NCBI GenBank assembly: GCA_000469685.2
Contig: LS997562.1
Coordinates: forward strand, 1,753,084-1,817,083
Source of the DNA: Haemonchus contortus
Lineage: Eukaryota > Nematoda > Chromadorea > Rhabditida > Trichostrongylidae
Direction: 5' to 3'
DNA length: 64,000 nucleotides
Shown here: one piece after another, positions 24,510 through 37,563 of the stretch
Layout: every line of letters begins with the position of its first letter
Numbering within the stretch: position 1 is the stretch's first letter
Program-made: the position numbers and the translations under genes
Notes under the pieces: model-generated
Seen by the model: the letters and a program-made list of their open reading frames with translations, nothing else
Databases searched by the model: none
What the model was told of the DNA's origin: nothing

Positions 24510-27255
24510 ATTAAATGGCAAAAATGAGTTTTGTTCAGTAAAAGAAACATGAATTTTTGAGGAAATTTCGACCCCTCCCCGAATGGTTCAGAGTTTTTGT
24601 TTTGCAAATAATTAGTAGTTCGATTTACCTTTCGAACTGACTTGGCAAACATAGGTACTGTCGAAATGGTCAAAGGTAACTTATAGCTCTACTACGTAGA
24701 ATAAGGTTCACCTTGGACTTCACTCTGGCAAACTGATCTATTTCAACTCTAAGCTAGTCGGCCACCTATTGAACGCACTTGACCCCGTCCGAGTTCAATC
24801 TTTTACGATTATTGGAGCGCTTTTTGAGTAAGAGTGATTCTATATAGTAATACCGAAGATACAGGTGAGGTGATAGTAGTAAAAACTTCACTAATCAATC
24901 CATTCGTAGAAAGCGCCTCTCATTTTGAATGGAATGGGGCGATGCATCCCCTCCACGCTGCGGCACAAATACGCTCTCATACGGATAGTGCATGTTTACT
25001 CAGGATAATTAATTTCCTTTAATTATTTCCAATCAATATTCTGTTTTCTTTATTGAGGACAAATCGTATTTCCCATTCTCTAGGATAGAATTAATCGAAC
25101 TTCCAGTCGTTCACTCCCCTCCCACTTCACAGGCATACTTGTCCATCACCTTCCCATCTCAGACCGTACTGATGGTATGTGTGGAGTAGGAGACTATGTG
25201 TATAAGAGGATCTCCCAGTGAGTAACGTACATTCAGAGCAGCGCCTCTAGCCAGTACTCTACTTCGATTCTGCTGGACTTTCCTGAAAGCTGCAACTCAG
25301 TTTTGTTGTCAATATACCTGTTTACAACATAGTATCTCGATCTGCCCTCAGACTGTTTTCCTGCTTAATGTTTACCAGTACTGAGCAGCAATGTTTCCAA
25401 GTAATAATTGGTTGAAGGGCTAAATATAGTCGACGTAATTAGTTACCCATCAGTTTCAGCTGCCAATGTCAATGTCATATGTCCATAGCCTTCATATCCC
25501 TTTTCTAAATCCCCCTCCATATCGAATTGTCTAACCACCAATTATAAAATCTTTGCCGTAATCTCAAAAATTCAAAAATTCAGTTAAATTTTGGAAATTA
25601 GTTTTTTTGCGTCGAATGGTCCTACTTCATAATTCGGTCCTGAGATCGACTTCCTTTCAGGATCGCTCTGGCGCGATATCGTAGCGCGGTTCAAAAAGTT
25701 TAGTGCAAATTCATTGATTTCGTAAAGTTCCATTAGTCAGGACGAGCTGCTTTGCGAAAAATGTACGGCCCATGGATCAAATCCGAGCTCTATTAACATT
25801 CCCGATAAGCAGGCCGTCTAACCCTCCCGAATAGAAACACAGTCCTCCAGTTGGCTCGAATGAAAAATAAGAACTAACAAGCTTAATGGTGCTTGTTTGT
25901 TTGTTTTTTCCTGTTTTTCTTTTCATTTACTTCAGGATCATCTCTTCCAATTAGGTATTCCCCCAGTCGGTAAGTGGTAGATGACTTGCGTGAGACTATC
26001 AAAGCTCCCCACTCGTAGCATAGGCTGAAGCGGCGGGTCTAATACCCATTCAAACACCTCTACGATTCTGAGAACATTTGACTGAAGGGCGCATTCCAAA
26101 ACGAAGTTGATCAACATAGAAAGTCTTCTGAAAGTTGAACGCTCCCTTCAATATGTTTCCATAGCCTAGGAACGTTCGTATATTTTTGTCTCTTATTTTT
26201 TCTTTCTACTATTTACTTTGGCCCCATCTCTCCTAATGGCGTGTCTTCGTCTCACCCATCGGTCTCTCCTTACATCCTCTGTCCCCATCATTTGGTCCAC
26301 TGGCTTTATCCGCTGAAAGACCATAGTCAGTATTTTCTTTCCTGTTATTTTTTTCCACCTTTATATTACATTGTATCTTCATATTTTCATGTCGTGTTAT
26401 ATTTTTACACAATACTTTCCTACAATTTATTGAATTTTTATACTACTATTTTATTTTTGCGCAAACACTATTTTTCTACTTGATTTTTGTTTTTTTCTTC
26501 ACAGGTCAGTTATGAATCCTCCACAACGTCAGGTGTTGCGCAAACAAGCATCTCACAAAAAGAATTTTTTACATCTGAAATTTAGTGGTTCAAGTATGCT
26601 GTCAGTACCTTGCTTTTCCACAAAGTTCCATTAGTTTCTTCATTACAGGACTCTCACTCTCGTGACCTTTGTTGTGTAATGTGAAATTGATTTTACGCGC
26701 GGTCAATCGATACACATAGATAAATTGTCTGACTTTGGAGTACGCGAATTACATTGGTACATTGCCTAGACTGTTGGCCCAGGCGCTTCCCAACCTTCGT
26801 GTGCCTTCTAATAACCTTTCTGTGTACCTCCCATATGATAGCGGTTTTTTTTCGTTTACTTCATTTCTCACTTATTCAGTGCGATTATTTTATAACAATC
26901 TCGTAGTATTACAAAATCTCCTTGTACACATAATCACAAAAATCGGACATGTGGATGTCGCCACCTTCCCTTGTCGTGTTACAACCAAGCCAAGTTGGAA
27001 TTAGGACCCGCACCTGTGTACAGGGCCACTATGGGAGCTAGATGACCATCCTGAATCTCATTTCTGTGCCTACCTGAGCGTATAATGGACCGGATTAAAT
27101 CTTTAGACAAATTGGTTCATGTGAAAGTCAGTGCTATCGGCCTTTCAGATGAATGCTACCAGAAGTTCCAGTAAACCAACGCTCGAGAATTAGAAGCCTC
27201 GCTGTTGGCCAGATGTCACTGCTTGAATTCCATTCAAATTCGACCGCTCAAATAT
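24510..27255. other. Gene-poor interval with SINE tail fragments
   Basis: Tail-like SINE pieces occur at about 24915-24960 and 26030-26115 (ACCTCTACGATTCTGAGAAC). No exon was recognised. The frames at 26.2-27.0 kb are low-complexity or lack any domain. Confidence 0.35.
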
Positions 27256-27257
27256 AG

Positions 27258-27808
27258 ATTTGGTACTATTCCACTATTACAACCCCAAAAACTCAAAATT
27301 TTAATTTTCGATGAAACTTCGTCTATAGGGGTAATCCGATGCCCTGATAACGAATATGACCTTCACTTTTGGCGCTGGCGCCATTTGGCGCCAATTGGCG
27401 CCAATTTGGCGCTAAGGGTGTTTTCGCCAAATTTGCTGAAAACTTCCGTTTAGGGGTTATTTGAGGTCCTAATAACGAATATACCATCCATTTTACGCGC
27501 TGAAGCCATTTGGCGCGACGACAAGACATACAGGTCGTGGGGGAGACAATGTGGCTCAATAAAAGTTTTATTCGCTGTTTGAGGACATAGAAATGGATGT
27601 TATATTCGTTATCAGGACCTCAAATAACCCCTAAACGGAAGTTTTCAGCAAATTTGGCGAAAACACCCTTAGCGCCAAATTGGCGCCAGCGCCAAAAGTG
27701 AAGGTCATATTCGTTATCAGGGCATCGGATTACCCCTATAGACGAAGTTTCATCGAAAATTAAAATTTTGAGTTTTTGGGGTTGTAATAGTGGAATAGTA
27801 CCATATAT
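27258..27808. mobile_element. Foldback element with GGCGCC-repeat arms
   Basis: The sequence from about 27258 (TGGTACTATTCCACTATTAC) returns as its reverse complement ending at about 27806, so two arms of about 220-230 bp flank a spacer of about 100 bp. Arms are nearly identical. The left arm carries extra GGCGCCAATT units (27371-27410) compared with the right. No protein-coding content. Confidence 0.8.
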
Positions 27809-28046
27809 TCTCTTCAGTCCCAAATAAAGACAAGGACAGGACCCTGACAGAACTTCCTGAAACCCAGACATTGCGACACAATTCCCGGGATTTAGTACGA
27901 AAACTGATCGCAGGCGACTACAAAGAAAAGGTCATGTGATCCCATGGGACCTGATTAATGGCTCACAGGTGATTCACCATCAATTGTTCACAAACTTGTG
28001 AAAGCAGAAAAACTGAAACTGAAGGAGAAGAATGGGTATCTGTGGT

Positions 28047-28303
28047 GGGTGTGTGTCGATTCGTGCGATTCTGGGTGCGCGCGGCAAATTGCGCGGCGAA
28101 TTTCGGTGCGATTTGGACGGTTGTAGCGTTTATCATTGAAGCCCAAATTCGAAGTAAAGTAGGTTAGTAGGATTGTCCGACACTACTAAAGTACTCTACT
28201 TCAAGTTTGTGCCCCAATGATAGGCGCAGGAGTTGTTTGGATCATCATATTTGCCGCGCAATTTGCCGCGCGCACCCGGAATCGCACGAATCGTGCGTCC
28301 CCC
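28047..28303. mobile_element. 257-bp MITE, copy 2
   Basis: Same terminal inverted repeat as the element at 17526-17783 (CGATTCGTGCGATTCTGGGT and GCGCGCGGCAAATTGCGCGG). Flanked by ATCTGTGGT (28038-28046) and ATCCGTGGT (28304-28312), a 9-bp duplication with one mismatch. Confidence 0.8.
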
Positions 28304-28597
28304 ATCCGTGGTAAGCGTTTTTCTGGCGAGAGAGGTCGTAATCCCACGAGACATTTCGCATCTCACGTCTTCGCTCTATTTGCACGTTGACATTTTTCTG
28401 TCGTTATGTTGTTCAAATATGGGATTAAAGTTCATCCTTACTATCTTTTTACTAGCTATGCCTTCCGGGCCTTGGTCAAGGTTTTTAGTTTCTATTGAAT
28501 ATCGCTACTTTGATTTCGTAGCACTTTCTCTGCTCGTCGGGCCGCAATCGAATAATTAAAAGTATTTTAAGGTGTTGGACCATTTCAAAGATATACT

Positions 28598-28618
28598 TTT
28601 ATTTAGGCAACTTCGGGT
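28598..28618 (+). promoter_or_regulatory. Likely spliced-leader acceptor of the copper transporter gene
   Basis: A TTTATTTAG acceptor ends at 28606 and leaves a 12-base leader before the ATG at 28619, as in trans-spliced nematode genes. Confidence 0.45.
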
Positions 28619-31600
28619 ATGGCAAACGACATCTTGGATGATGTCGCTGCCTTTATGAAAGAGATGGAAAATGCTTCTGTATCGCATCATGGCGGTAGTC
28701 ATCACTCACATCATCACGGTATGATTTTCATTTGCTCATCGTTTAAGGCAGTGGGCTGAACCATATTCCACTCAAACCCTCTGCCAAAAGAGACCTTGCA
28801 TATCGTATAGTTTAGTTATTGTGAGGTTTGTGTTTCGAGTCAAACTTTTGCTTCTGACGCCTCATGGCCTGTAATCCCTTTTCTGTTGATATTTACTTAT
28901 CGAGCATTTGCTGCCGTATGATTTTATTAGCCGATTATTTTTTATGTTCCGAGCAGTATTGGTAAATGTGTGTATAATAGTTTACCCTAACCAGTCGGAA
29001 TGTTTTTTAAAGACACGGGTCAGTGGCCGTTTCGCAATGGCAATGTGGTATGATCTTTCGAACATGGAATGCTGAACCGGTGTTGTTTTTGAATAGTTGA
29101 AGCTTCTCGCTATTTAGTCCTATTAGACTTTGATAGCTACCAGTACACAATTAGCTATTTTTGCCTTTTTTGGTATTTTTTTTTTTTTGTTAGCTAGCTC
29201 CTCAAAGTCTCGTGAAGTTCATAAGGTTCTTCATCAATGTACTTTTGTCGGCTTTTTTCGAGCAATTCCTAGGGACAGAATTTGTCAATGACTCTTTACG
29301 AGGAGTTTGGCCTAATTCTTATTTCGTCTAGCCACGCACTAACATTCTCCGACTGGCCCTATTGTCCTTGAGCGGCGGTAATGTATCGATTCCAGGAAAA
29401 CTTGTGGAAAAAAAGAGGGACCGGACGACTCTGAGCTCTTCTTCATTATTTTTTCTCTCTAAGATGATTTTTTGAGAGGAGTCATAACTGTTTTTCCGGC
29501 AATAGAAAAAAAATGACGTGCTCGAAATATTAATACCATTGCACATTAGCATTGTTAAAGAATAACATTGCTTGGATCTGGGCCAGGCTTCTTTTTCTCG
29601 AGGTTGATGTCCTCCTTGAAATTATTAAATCTCTTGTTCCCTATAGGCAGAAATAACTTCTACCAGCTCTGGCTGCCACTTTATTTACGTTTTGGTTATC
29701 CGTCGTGTTTGGCGTTGTTTTATGGCACCTGAGCAAATCTCCCCCAAAAAGACAATAGCTGGCTTCACTAATTGTTCTGTTTTTGAGTTTTCAATAAATC
29801 TCTATCAATACACCTCGTCTAGGGACATGGAAATTACGGCCATTACAGGGCATGTTTGGCTTTCCTCTGAAAGCATGAGTTGGAGAGATAAAGATTTCGT
29901 CCAAAATGATCTAATGTAGTGGGATTGTTATACCAACGTCCACGGTAGTCCTACAACAACCGCATGGTCATGGGTAGTACTCCATAGGAAGCTTTATTAT
30001 GCACCTCAGCTCCCAGTTACTTGACCAGGCAAAAAGTCTGAATGGCTCATTTAATCAATTCTTCGAAGTCAATTTGTTTGCTATTCTCCATTGTCTTGAT
30101 GGTTTTGACGGAATTATTTCCACGTTTGACTCTGATGAATTCCAATCGATACGCATGCTGTTGCGAATATAAAAATCATGATAAATAATCATCTGCTCAG
30201 GTCCACAAAAGAGCCCACAGATGTTTTCTCAGGTTTGCTACACTGAGAAAACAGCTGCGGGCTCTCTTTTTTTCCTCGAAAGACATCTTTATTTCTTCCG
30301 CACTGATGGGACTTTTAACTGGATGTGCTTGAGGCTTTCTCCTCGACTTCGTTATACCGTTCGGCGGGGGCGTGGAAATAGCTAGTACATTCCCTCTGGG
30401 AATCATTGTTCGAACTCATTTCCTTAGCGTTAAATGACATTTTAGGTTTTTGTGAAAATAGTTTTGGAGATGGAATTTTCGTTCTTGAAGTAGGGATACT
30501 TAAACCATATAAATGGAGGTTGAAGGGAAATGGACCAGCATCCAAGGCCGTAAACATTGCTCTCCAGATCCTTCGAATATGCTCTTAGAAGACAATTATG
30601 TAGAGTTAATGAAAGTGCGTTTATCAGGGTCTCAATGAAAAATTTCAACCTTTTTTAAACATTAAAACAACAATCTTCTGGTGAGGTGCAATTGATCGCA
30701 CTCTTCCACGGTAGTGTGAATATATTTCAAGGGTTTGAATTAAAATAGTCAGGGTAAGGGAAACCATGTTACAAAGATTTAGCCATTACTAATCGCTTTT
30801 TAAACGGAATTCTCGATCAGAAAGAAAGGCTCTGAAGGGAACTGTCTGTCTCACAGTACTATTCCTCATTAGTATATTTCAGGACATCATGACCATTCAA
30901 TGCATGGTCATCATGCCAGTGGCCATGGTGGTCATGATGATCACGGTGGGCATATGATGAAGATGTGGTTTCATGGAGGATGGACCGAAGTTATTTTATT
31001 CGATTTCTGGCGTATAGACTCGTTACTCGGTAAGCTTATTTGTTTTCTGTTTACACCGTTGGACGTAAATTCTTTGTTGAACTTTCTTTTTTGTTTGGGA
31101 ACATTATTTATTCATTCAATTTAGGACTTATTTTATCATTTATTTGTATATTCATCATGGGAGCGATGTATGAAGGTATCAAGTGGTTTCGTGTGTACCT
31201 ACAGATGAATGCCACAAGAGAGATGTGCAGACAGGAAAAGAGCGTCCGATCACAATACGTGAATCATCAAGACAAGGTGTAATATTGCTCATCGCAATTC
31301 TTAACAAACAAACAGATTTTTTCTCTTCTAGGCTCCGCTCAATAATGATGTTTGCCGAAGTAACTCACATGAAGATGTTTACAATCCAACCACAACACCC
31401 CCAACTGGAGCGAAGGGATCTCGTGACCGTAGCGAAAGGTATGTGTTCCATGTTGTTGTGGTTTGGCTATTTGTTTTCCAAGTTCTGAGTTTTGTTGTGG
31501 ACCTGGTTGCTGTTTTTTACCGAATATGAATTTTTGTAAACAGTTGTAGGGCTTCTAATGGGGGGGGGGGGGAGAGTGACTGCCTCAAATTGTTATGAAT

Positions 31601-32910
31601 GGGATCCGACTGATTGTGAGTTCTGACTGATCCTGTTAAATGAATTAATTACGGTGTGCTATCCATGTAGATTATGGAATGTTTTCTGGAAATTCGGTCC
31701 TTCCCAAAGCAAAAGGACTGTTGCTTCCCAGGTTATCATCCTTTTCTAGCGCTCCAGTTTTACAAGTTCACAGTTCAGTTCAAGTTCTGTTAACATATAC
31801 TCACCTAAATTCTAGAGTACTCGACCGACATCGAAATTTTGGAAATTCTCATTAGCCGTTTTTACACCCACAATTTGGGTCTTTTGAGCGATCGATTGTG
31901 CCTTGGTCACCTCGGCGGCCGGCCATACCGATTAGTTTGCTATGGCGAGTCCAAAGATGCAAATAACGCTTTTTCGAATAATGATCATGTTTTCAAATAT
32001 CGGAGCTAGCGGGAGTGTTCGAATATTTTTCGCAGTTTGTTTCTCCAACTTTTGAAGGGTACTGTGAAAACTGTGGATGAAGGTGAAGAGGGTAATGGAG
32101 ATCGGTCATCACATACTCATCTGAGTTTTAGCCTGTATGTGAATTATATTGAACTTTTTTGAGTGATATAGAAGATTTTCTGTAGAGCTTAGGACTTCTG
32201 TCCAATCAGTATCTTTTTACCAGTCAATATTTATGGTTAACAAAAGTTCCTTACCAGACTTTTTCTGGGTCTAGTGCTAGCATTTCTTCTGACTTTTTTT
32301 TGATTGTTTACATGAGGAGGCAGAAATGGATGATTACCCAGGGTTCTTTTCGTTTTTTTTTCTATAGCATTTACTGAAGCCTGTATTCATAGTGAAGAAG
32401 AATAATCTTATTTCTCTAGCCCATTTTCTCCTTCGGCTGCATGCTCTACGATACGACTTGTACAAGCAGCCCTTTATGTTGTGCAACTTGTGCTTGCCTA
32501 CTGGCTCATGCTGATTGTCATGACCTACAATACGTGGCTGAGTAAGAATTTTGTTGCTTTTCTCGTTTGCTCCAATTTTATGGTCCATTCGTTGTTACTT
32601 GTTATGCAAACTGCGCAATGCTGAATGGGAGGGACTTTTTGACAATGCTATCAGTTTGTTTGTGTTTGCGTCAAAAACACATTCTCTCCTCCTTAGCGGT
32701 TGATTTTTGACCTTTTTCAGAATATTTTTCTTGGGCTGTTTTCTACTGTGATTGATGGATGATTGAACGTGGTAGGGTTTAAATTTGTTCGTTTCAGCGA
32801 TCGCCGTCATTTTGGGAGCTGGTTTTGGTCACTGGCTGTTTGCAGTGTTGAAGTTCCGAGATCCCGCTGGAGAAACGGCTGACTCGTTTGCAACTGACGC
32901 TTGTCACTAA
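28619..32910 (+). CDS. SLC31A: High-affinity copper transporter, Ctr/SLC31 family, six exons
   Basis: Exons: 28619-28718, 30883-31029, 31125-31276, 31332-31438, 32420-32541 and 32798-32910, all GT..AG with matching phases (1,1,0,2,1), for 246 residues. The N-terminal third is a His/Gly/Met-rich copper-binding region (HHSHHHG, HDHSMHGHH, GHMMKMWFH) that should face outside. TM1 follows WFHGGWTEVILF. TM2 holds the family hallmark MGAMYEGIKW. A cytosolic loop runs from there to about residue 170. TM3 starts in LVLAYWLMLIVMTYNTWLTI and contains the packing motif GAGFG. The C-terminus DACH carries the Cys-His pair that hands copper to chaperones in this family. Family members trimerise in the plasma or endosomal membrane and import Cu(I). 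Intron 1 is 2.2 kb and contains a hairpin at 30210. Confidence 0.93.
30210..30265 (+). ncRNA. Pre-miRNA-like hairpin in copper transporter intron 1
   Basis: Arms 30210-30232 (starting AGAGCCCACAGATG) and 30243-30265 pair over 23 positions with two mismatches around a 10-base loop. Length and stem fit a compact miRNA precursor. A short MITE-like palindrome is the alternative. I do not recognise a known miRNA seed. Confidence 0.3.
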
Positions 32911-33444
32911 GGAGCCATATCGTTCGTTTTTGTCTTAATTTATAGAACTGGTTCGTTCCGAATGGGAACTTGCGATTCTATCGCCGAAATATTGAGGCTG
33001 CGCTGCGAAGTATGTCGTGCATCATATTGCGAGACAAGAGCGGAGCCAAATTTTGATGTAATAATTCCTAACAATTGGAAGCCTTTGTCCTGATTTGTCC
33101 CGATCGTAGTCGAATAGCTCTAGAAAATGAAGAGCAATTTCGATGATTCACAATTAGGAAACTCGTCCTAAGAGTAAGCTTGCATACGAACTGATGAATT
33201 TGAAGAGTTGTAAGTAGAATGAAGTCAAAGTCTTAGAAGGAAAACCCACCAAAAAAGCTGCTGCCCTCTTTAATTGTTAGCTTTCTAACGAGTACTTCAT
33301 TCACTGATTGAATCCGTCCATTGTCGATGAATCCACTACCTAGAATTTGCGAAATGCTGAATTTTAGATGTATATCGTCTTCGTTGCTCTGGCCTAAATT
33401 TACTCGAAATTTTGCTGAGCGAGATAGTCTAAGCAGTCATTGTA
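32911..33444. other. Copper transporter 3' flank
   Basis: No second gene is visible between the transporter stop codon and the Tc1/mariner element. Presumably this holds the 3' UTR; I could not choose a poly(A) signal with confidence. Confidence 0.4.
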
Positions 33445-35016
33445 CAGTGCGTTTCATAATTATAAGGTCACCCCAGATTTTTGCGATTCCGGAGAAAGCA
33501 GCCAGAAAGGAATTTTTTTGGCAAACACTGGTAGATTCCTCGTCACAATATACCTCCTACTCAAATTTTGGTCGCAATATCTTTCACCTCAAATTTTTTA
33601 CGAATTTTTTAAAGATAGTGTCGGCTTTTGCGCCGTTTCATAATTATAAGGTCACCCTGAGGAAGTAAATGATTTATCAATGTTAATGGCATATGTACAA
33701 CAGTTAATAATCTATAGCTTCTCCTTGTTTAGGAGCAACACCAAAGAGCCTGTGTGGCATACCAGAAACTAGGTTTCGAAGATGTTCCTCATCGGTTGCT
33801 CTCCATGCTTCGATAAGTGCTCGCTTCAGCTCTTCTTTGCCCTGGAACTGACGGTTATTCGCATAAACCGTCTGAATATTATGTCCCAGATATGTTCCAT
33901 CCGACTAGGGTCGGGACCGCAGGCTGGCCATGGTAGGACACTTATTTATTGGCATTGCAGCCACTCATCCGTTGCACGGCTCACATGATTGTAGGCGTTA
34001 TCTTGTTGAAAGACATAGTTGAGGTGACGGCGATGGCATAGAAAAGGTACTAGATGATGCTCCAAGACTTTCTGGTAATCCTTGAAATCCATACTGCAGC
34101 TCACGACAACACGACATCATTGCAGAACGCACCCCGCACCATAGACTTCCTCCACCGAAACTGCGACGGCTGAAGTAGGCTGGTTACTTCCTCAAGTCGC
34201 GTTAGTACCGCTTGTTTCCGTCAGATTGAATTTCTTTTCATCCGAAAAGACGACCTGAGTAGGAATCATTCAGCTCCATGGTGAGATTTCGATGCAGATC
34301 TACCTTTGCCCAATCTCTCCCTAGGTTCATCTTTGCAAATCCGAGTCGAGCCTCTTTGTGACGATCGGTGATTCGTGGCACCTTCTCCATTGCTTGCCTG
34401 GTGATGTTCTCGCATCTTCCCACTGCTCTCCAGACTGTAGTTTTCGACACAGAGAGGTTTAATTCCGATCGGATCTGGTTCAAGGAGGACGTACTGTTGG
34501 AAACAGTCCTCAGAATTTTCCGCTCGTCACGGGTAGTAATCTTTCATGGGTGTCCACAGTCGGTGTTATATCTAATGACATGAGGACTCTCTAGAAATCC
34601 CCGAATGGACCAAGGGGATCTCTCTATTTGCCTAGAAATGGCTCGAGTACGGAGCCCACCTTCATGATGAGCCTTCTCATCAGAGAAAAGCAGATGACCA
34701 CGGGCCATGTTGACAGTCAGATTTAGAAATGCCTTTGCTACCCATGCTTACCTTTACAAGTATCTTCAAACACGAAATTTCCTCTCTTTCGTTAATAATT
34801 GTTCACTTTCTCAGGGTGACCTTATAATTATGAAACGGTGCAAAAACCGATAAACTGTTCTAAAAAAGTTCAGAAGAATGCAGCAGCGGCTAAGCAACGG
34901 ATACCTAGGTTATTCGTGCTGAGGAATCTGTTCACGATGCTAGAAAAAATCCTTAATGATTACTTTTTTTGAAAGTGCAAAAATCGAGGGTGACCTTATA
35001 ATTATGAAACGCACTG
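33445..35016 (-). mobile_element. Tc1/mariner element with IR/DR ends, transposase decayed
   Basis: Bounded by TA duplications (33443-33444, 35017-35018). The outer ends start CAGTGCGTTTCATAATTATA. The 23-bp core beginning GTTTCATAATTATAAGG is repeated directly inside each end: left at about 33451 and 33635, right ending at about 34836 and 35010. Each end is therefore a roughly 200-bp inverted repeat holding two transposase-binding-site-like direct repeats. The minus-strand transposase has an HTH (IRSELNLSVSKTTVWRAVGR), then VVFSDEKKFNL around the first catalytic Asp, FQQDNA around the second, and MEHIWDIIF near the third acidic position. Stops and frameshifts (for example after RYNTDCGHP) make it inactive. 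The gene is fragmentary and intronless. Confidence 0.85.
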
Positions 35017-35018
35017 TA

Positions 35019-36956
35019 GAAAGGACGGGTTGGATGAGATCAGGTGGATCTAGGGCTTAATGAGTCTTGAGAATAGCGTGCTAAAAAACGAATTTTGATT
35101 ATTTTAATGTGTTTATTTGCCTTATTTCCATATGAACCCGCTTTCTTTGTACTTCGTGATCCGCTTGGTTGGTGATGCAGCAAGACTATGGTTCATCACA
35201 TTATCTTGAATGTCTTTTCTTTTTCAGAGAATCCATCGGAAATAACGGGAAATCAGCCATATCACCGAATTACCCTTACAGTCGCATAAGGATGACGGAG
35301 AGTAGCGAGAGAGAAGCAAATTTCTAACTGAGATCATCATTCTTCACTGTGTGAATAGGCCGTTTTAATAGTTTGATGATAGATCTGAGATCTGATATTT
35401 CTGTTCTTTATTACTGAAAGCATTATCTTCTTTATATTCGATTATTTGACATAGGATTACTAACAAAGTACTCGAATATGTCATATTTCATGTCTGTCAT
35501 TCATATGTTGTGTACCATCTCAGACTACCTCCTGTCATGAATTTCGATATCGTTCTGATCGATCTTGATGAAGTTGATGTGATATGTTTGTGAACACCTA
35601 CGAAAAAGAAAGTAATTCAAGAGATATGTGTTTGTGGAACTGTGGAACAGGTTGATGAGCAGTTCTTTCAGAGGAAGTCTGCTGTCTTCCCTTACTTCAC
35701 CTTCTTGTTCACTCATGAGCTGATTAATTGGATTGAGTTGATTCGTATTCCGTGATTCTGAAAAGTTTACTTTTTTTTAAACTTCTCTTTTGAAAAAAAA
35801 TTGGCATTTCCACTCAAAGATCCCGTTTCCAATGCTGGAGGAGAGGATATGGTGGCGAATTGAGAATTGGTGGCTATACTTCAGGAACGTACTTTATTGG
35901 TCGGGGGTCCAAAGTCCAAGCAAGGTAGCTTGTAAATCAGAACAATAAAAAAAAAGAAACATCGAAAAGGTATCATCAGTAACTTAAAAAGTTACTAATT
36001 GATTGATTGATCGGTACTTTAGCAATGGATTATTAACTCACCAGATAATTTTTATACATTAATTTAGTTGCATCACTTTGGTTAAGATTATAAAAAAATT
36101 GCATCGCAGGCTCATATGTAAGTGACAGCTCACTAATGAGAAATGCCATTTGAAGGCTCGTAATTTGTAATGCATTCCCATTGTTCAATCCCAACGTTGC
36201 TGTCCTTTGGGTGCTACGGAAAAGGGCAGGGAATGTGAAGAATTTTTGGGTACTTTTACAAAAAATTTGGCTTGGAGACAGGAAGGGGGGTGGGGGTTGT
36301 AATAAGAAACTTCCAGATATTTTTGTATAAATTTCGCTTTCTGATGGCTGACCCCCAGTATTATTGAAAAGGGACAAATTCAAGTTCATTTGCTACAGTG
36401 GTTGAAAGCAGAAGTCGAGTGCATGGCGCATAAGAAGGAAAAACCCGAGTCTCCTTTTTCCATCACTCGGTGAAGTCTTTTAGAAACTGGGTGGTCCTTA
36501 TGGATGACACTTTCAATTTGGCACAAATTAAAAAAGTTTCTATTTGTTTCCCAGGGTTTTACGCCATCAGTTGCTATTCACGAAAAGAGTGCGGGACTCG
36601 ATCCAGCAATTCCTGATCTTTCTTATATGTTCAAGTGTGATGGGCCAATGCGATAGGCCAACAGGGAAAGGGGTAGGGCCTAAGCACGGCCACGATGAGA
36701 GATCAATAAAGGAGGAACTGATCCTAAACCTGATTGGTATAGTAAGCCTCCGGAATCGGCACTTGTATCCAATGAATCTCAGCCTTAATCTATCCCAATA
36801 CCAAGCTCGTCATACCCTTGCTTTCGTAGCTGCGTTTTAAAGCAATTAACGGATATATTAAACGGGATGGAGGGTTCTGTTTACTCAAGCCAGCTTCGAT
36901 CTCCGATTCGGTTCAAAGCAGTGTGTACGGTAAGAGCCCTACATTTCTCACCTGTA
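35019..36956. other. Interval without a firm gene
   Basis: On the minus strand a possible mini-gene begins with ATG at 35716 (MSEQEGE), has a GTAAGG donor and an acceptor TTTTTCGTAG, then VFTNISHQLHQDRSERYRNS and a stop near 35550. Only 27 residues result, so I give it little weight. The 36.0-36.4 kb open frame has no domain. A SINE tail (GAAGTCGAGTGCATGGCGCA) lies near 36410. Confidence 0.25.
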
Positions 36957-37345
36957 TCACTTGCCGTCCCGTAGATCATCGACTACCTCGAGCGGGCACC
37001 AATAACGTCTCCATTCGTCCCTGTAACGAGCCAAAGTGGTCCAGTGAATCGTCTTCGCTTCAGGGACACGAGGCCCAGCATTCCTTTCATTCAGAGCTTT
37101 CGTGAAGAAGTCTAACCATCTCGTTGTCGGCCGTCCTGGTGTTGTTCGCTGTCCGCATGACGTCCCGAGGGATCCCGAGAGACGTCCAGTCCGTAACAGC
37201 CCTAGTCCAGCGGTCGTCACTATATCACATAACGTGTCCAGCCCACCTTATCTTCGATCTTGGCGTAATCAGCGGCATCCCTGTACTTCGTTCAATGACA
37301 GTGCTCGGAACTCCGGATTCCTTGTTGCAGTTGCGAGCATAGGAA
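36957..37345 (-). mobile_element. 3' tail of an RTE-like LINE ORF2
   Basis: The minus strand encodes [10 protein letters not shown], then [11 protein letters not shown], then, after a frameshift, [20 protein letters not shown] and [16 protein letters not shown]. This is the characteristic C-terminus of RTE-clade non-LTR retrotransposons. A stop follows AGHVM and the frame shifts in the GRP region, so it is a dead fragment. Confidence 0.75.
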
Positions 37346-37563
37346 AGTTATGAATCCTACTGAAAGTCTGTTGAGTTGAGGTTGAGTTGAATCTGAAAAA
37401 TAAGAATTTTTCGAAGATCAAGAAATGGGGTGAAAGCAACTTAAGTCACATTTTTCCAGAGAACAACTTCTGTGTATTTTAAAATACTGCTATCTCTGAG
37501 CTTCATTTAGACTTCTTGTCGTTTTGTGTGCTTTTCGAAGCTCTTTGCTCTTCACTTTTATCG

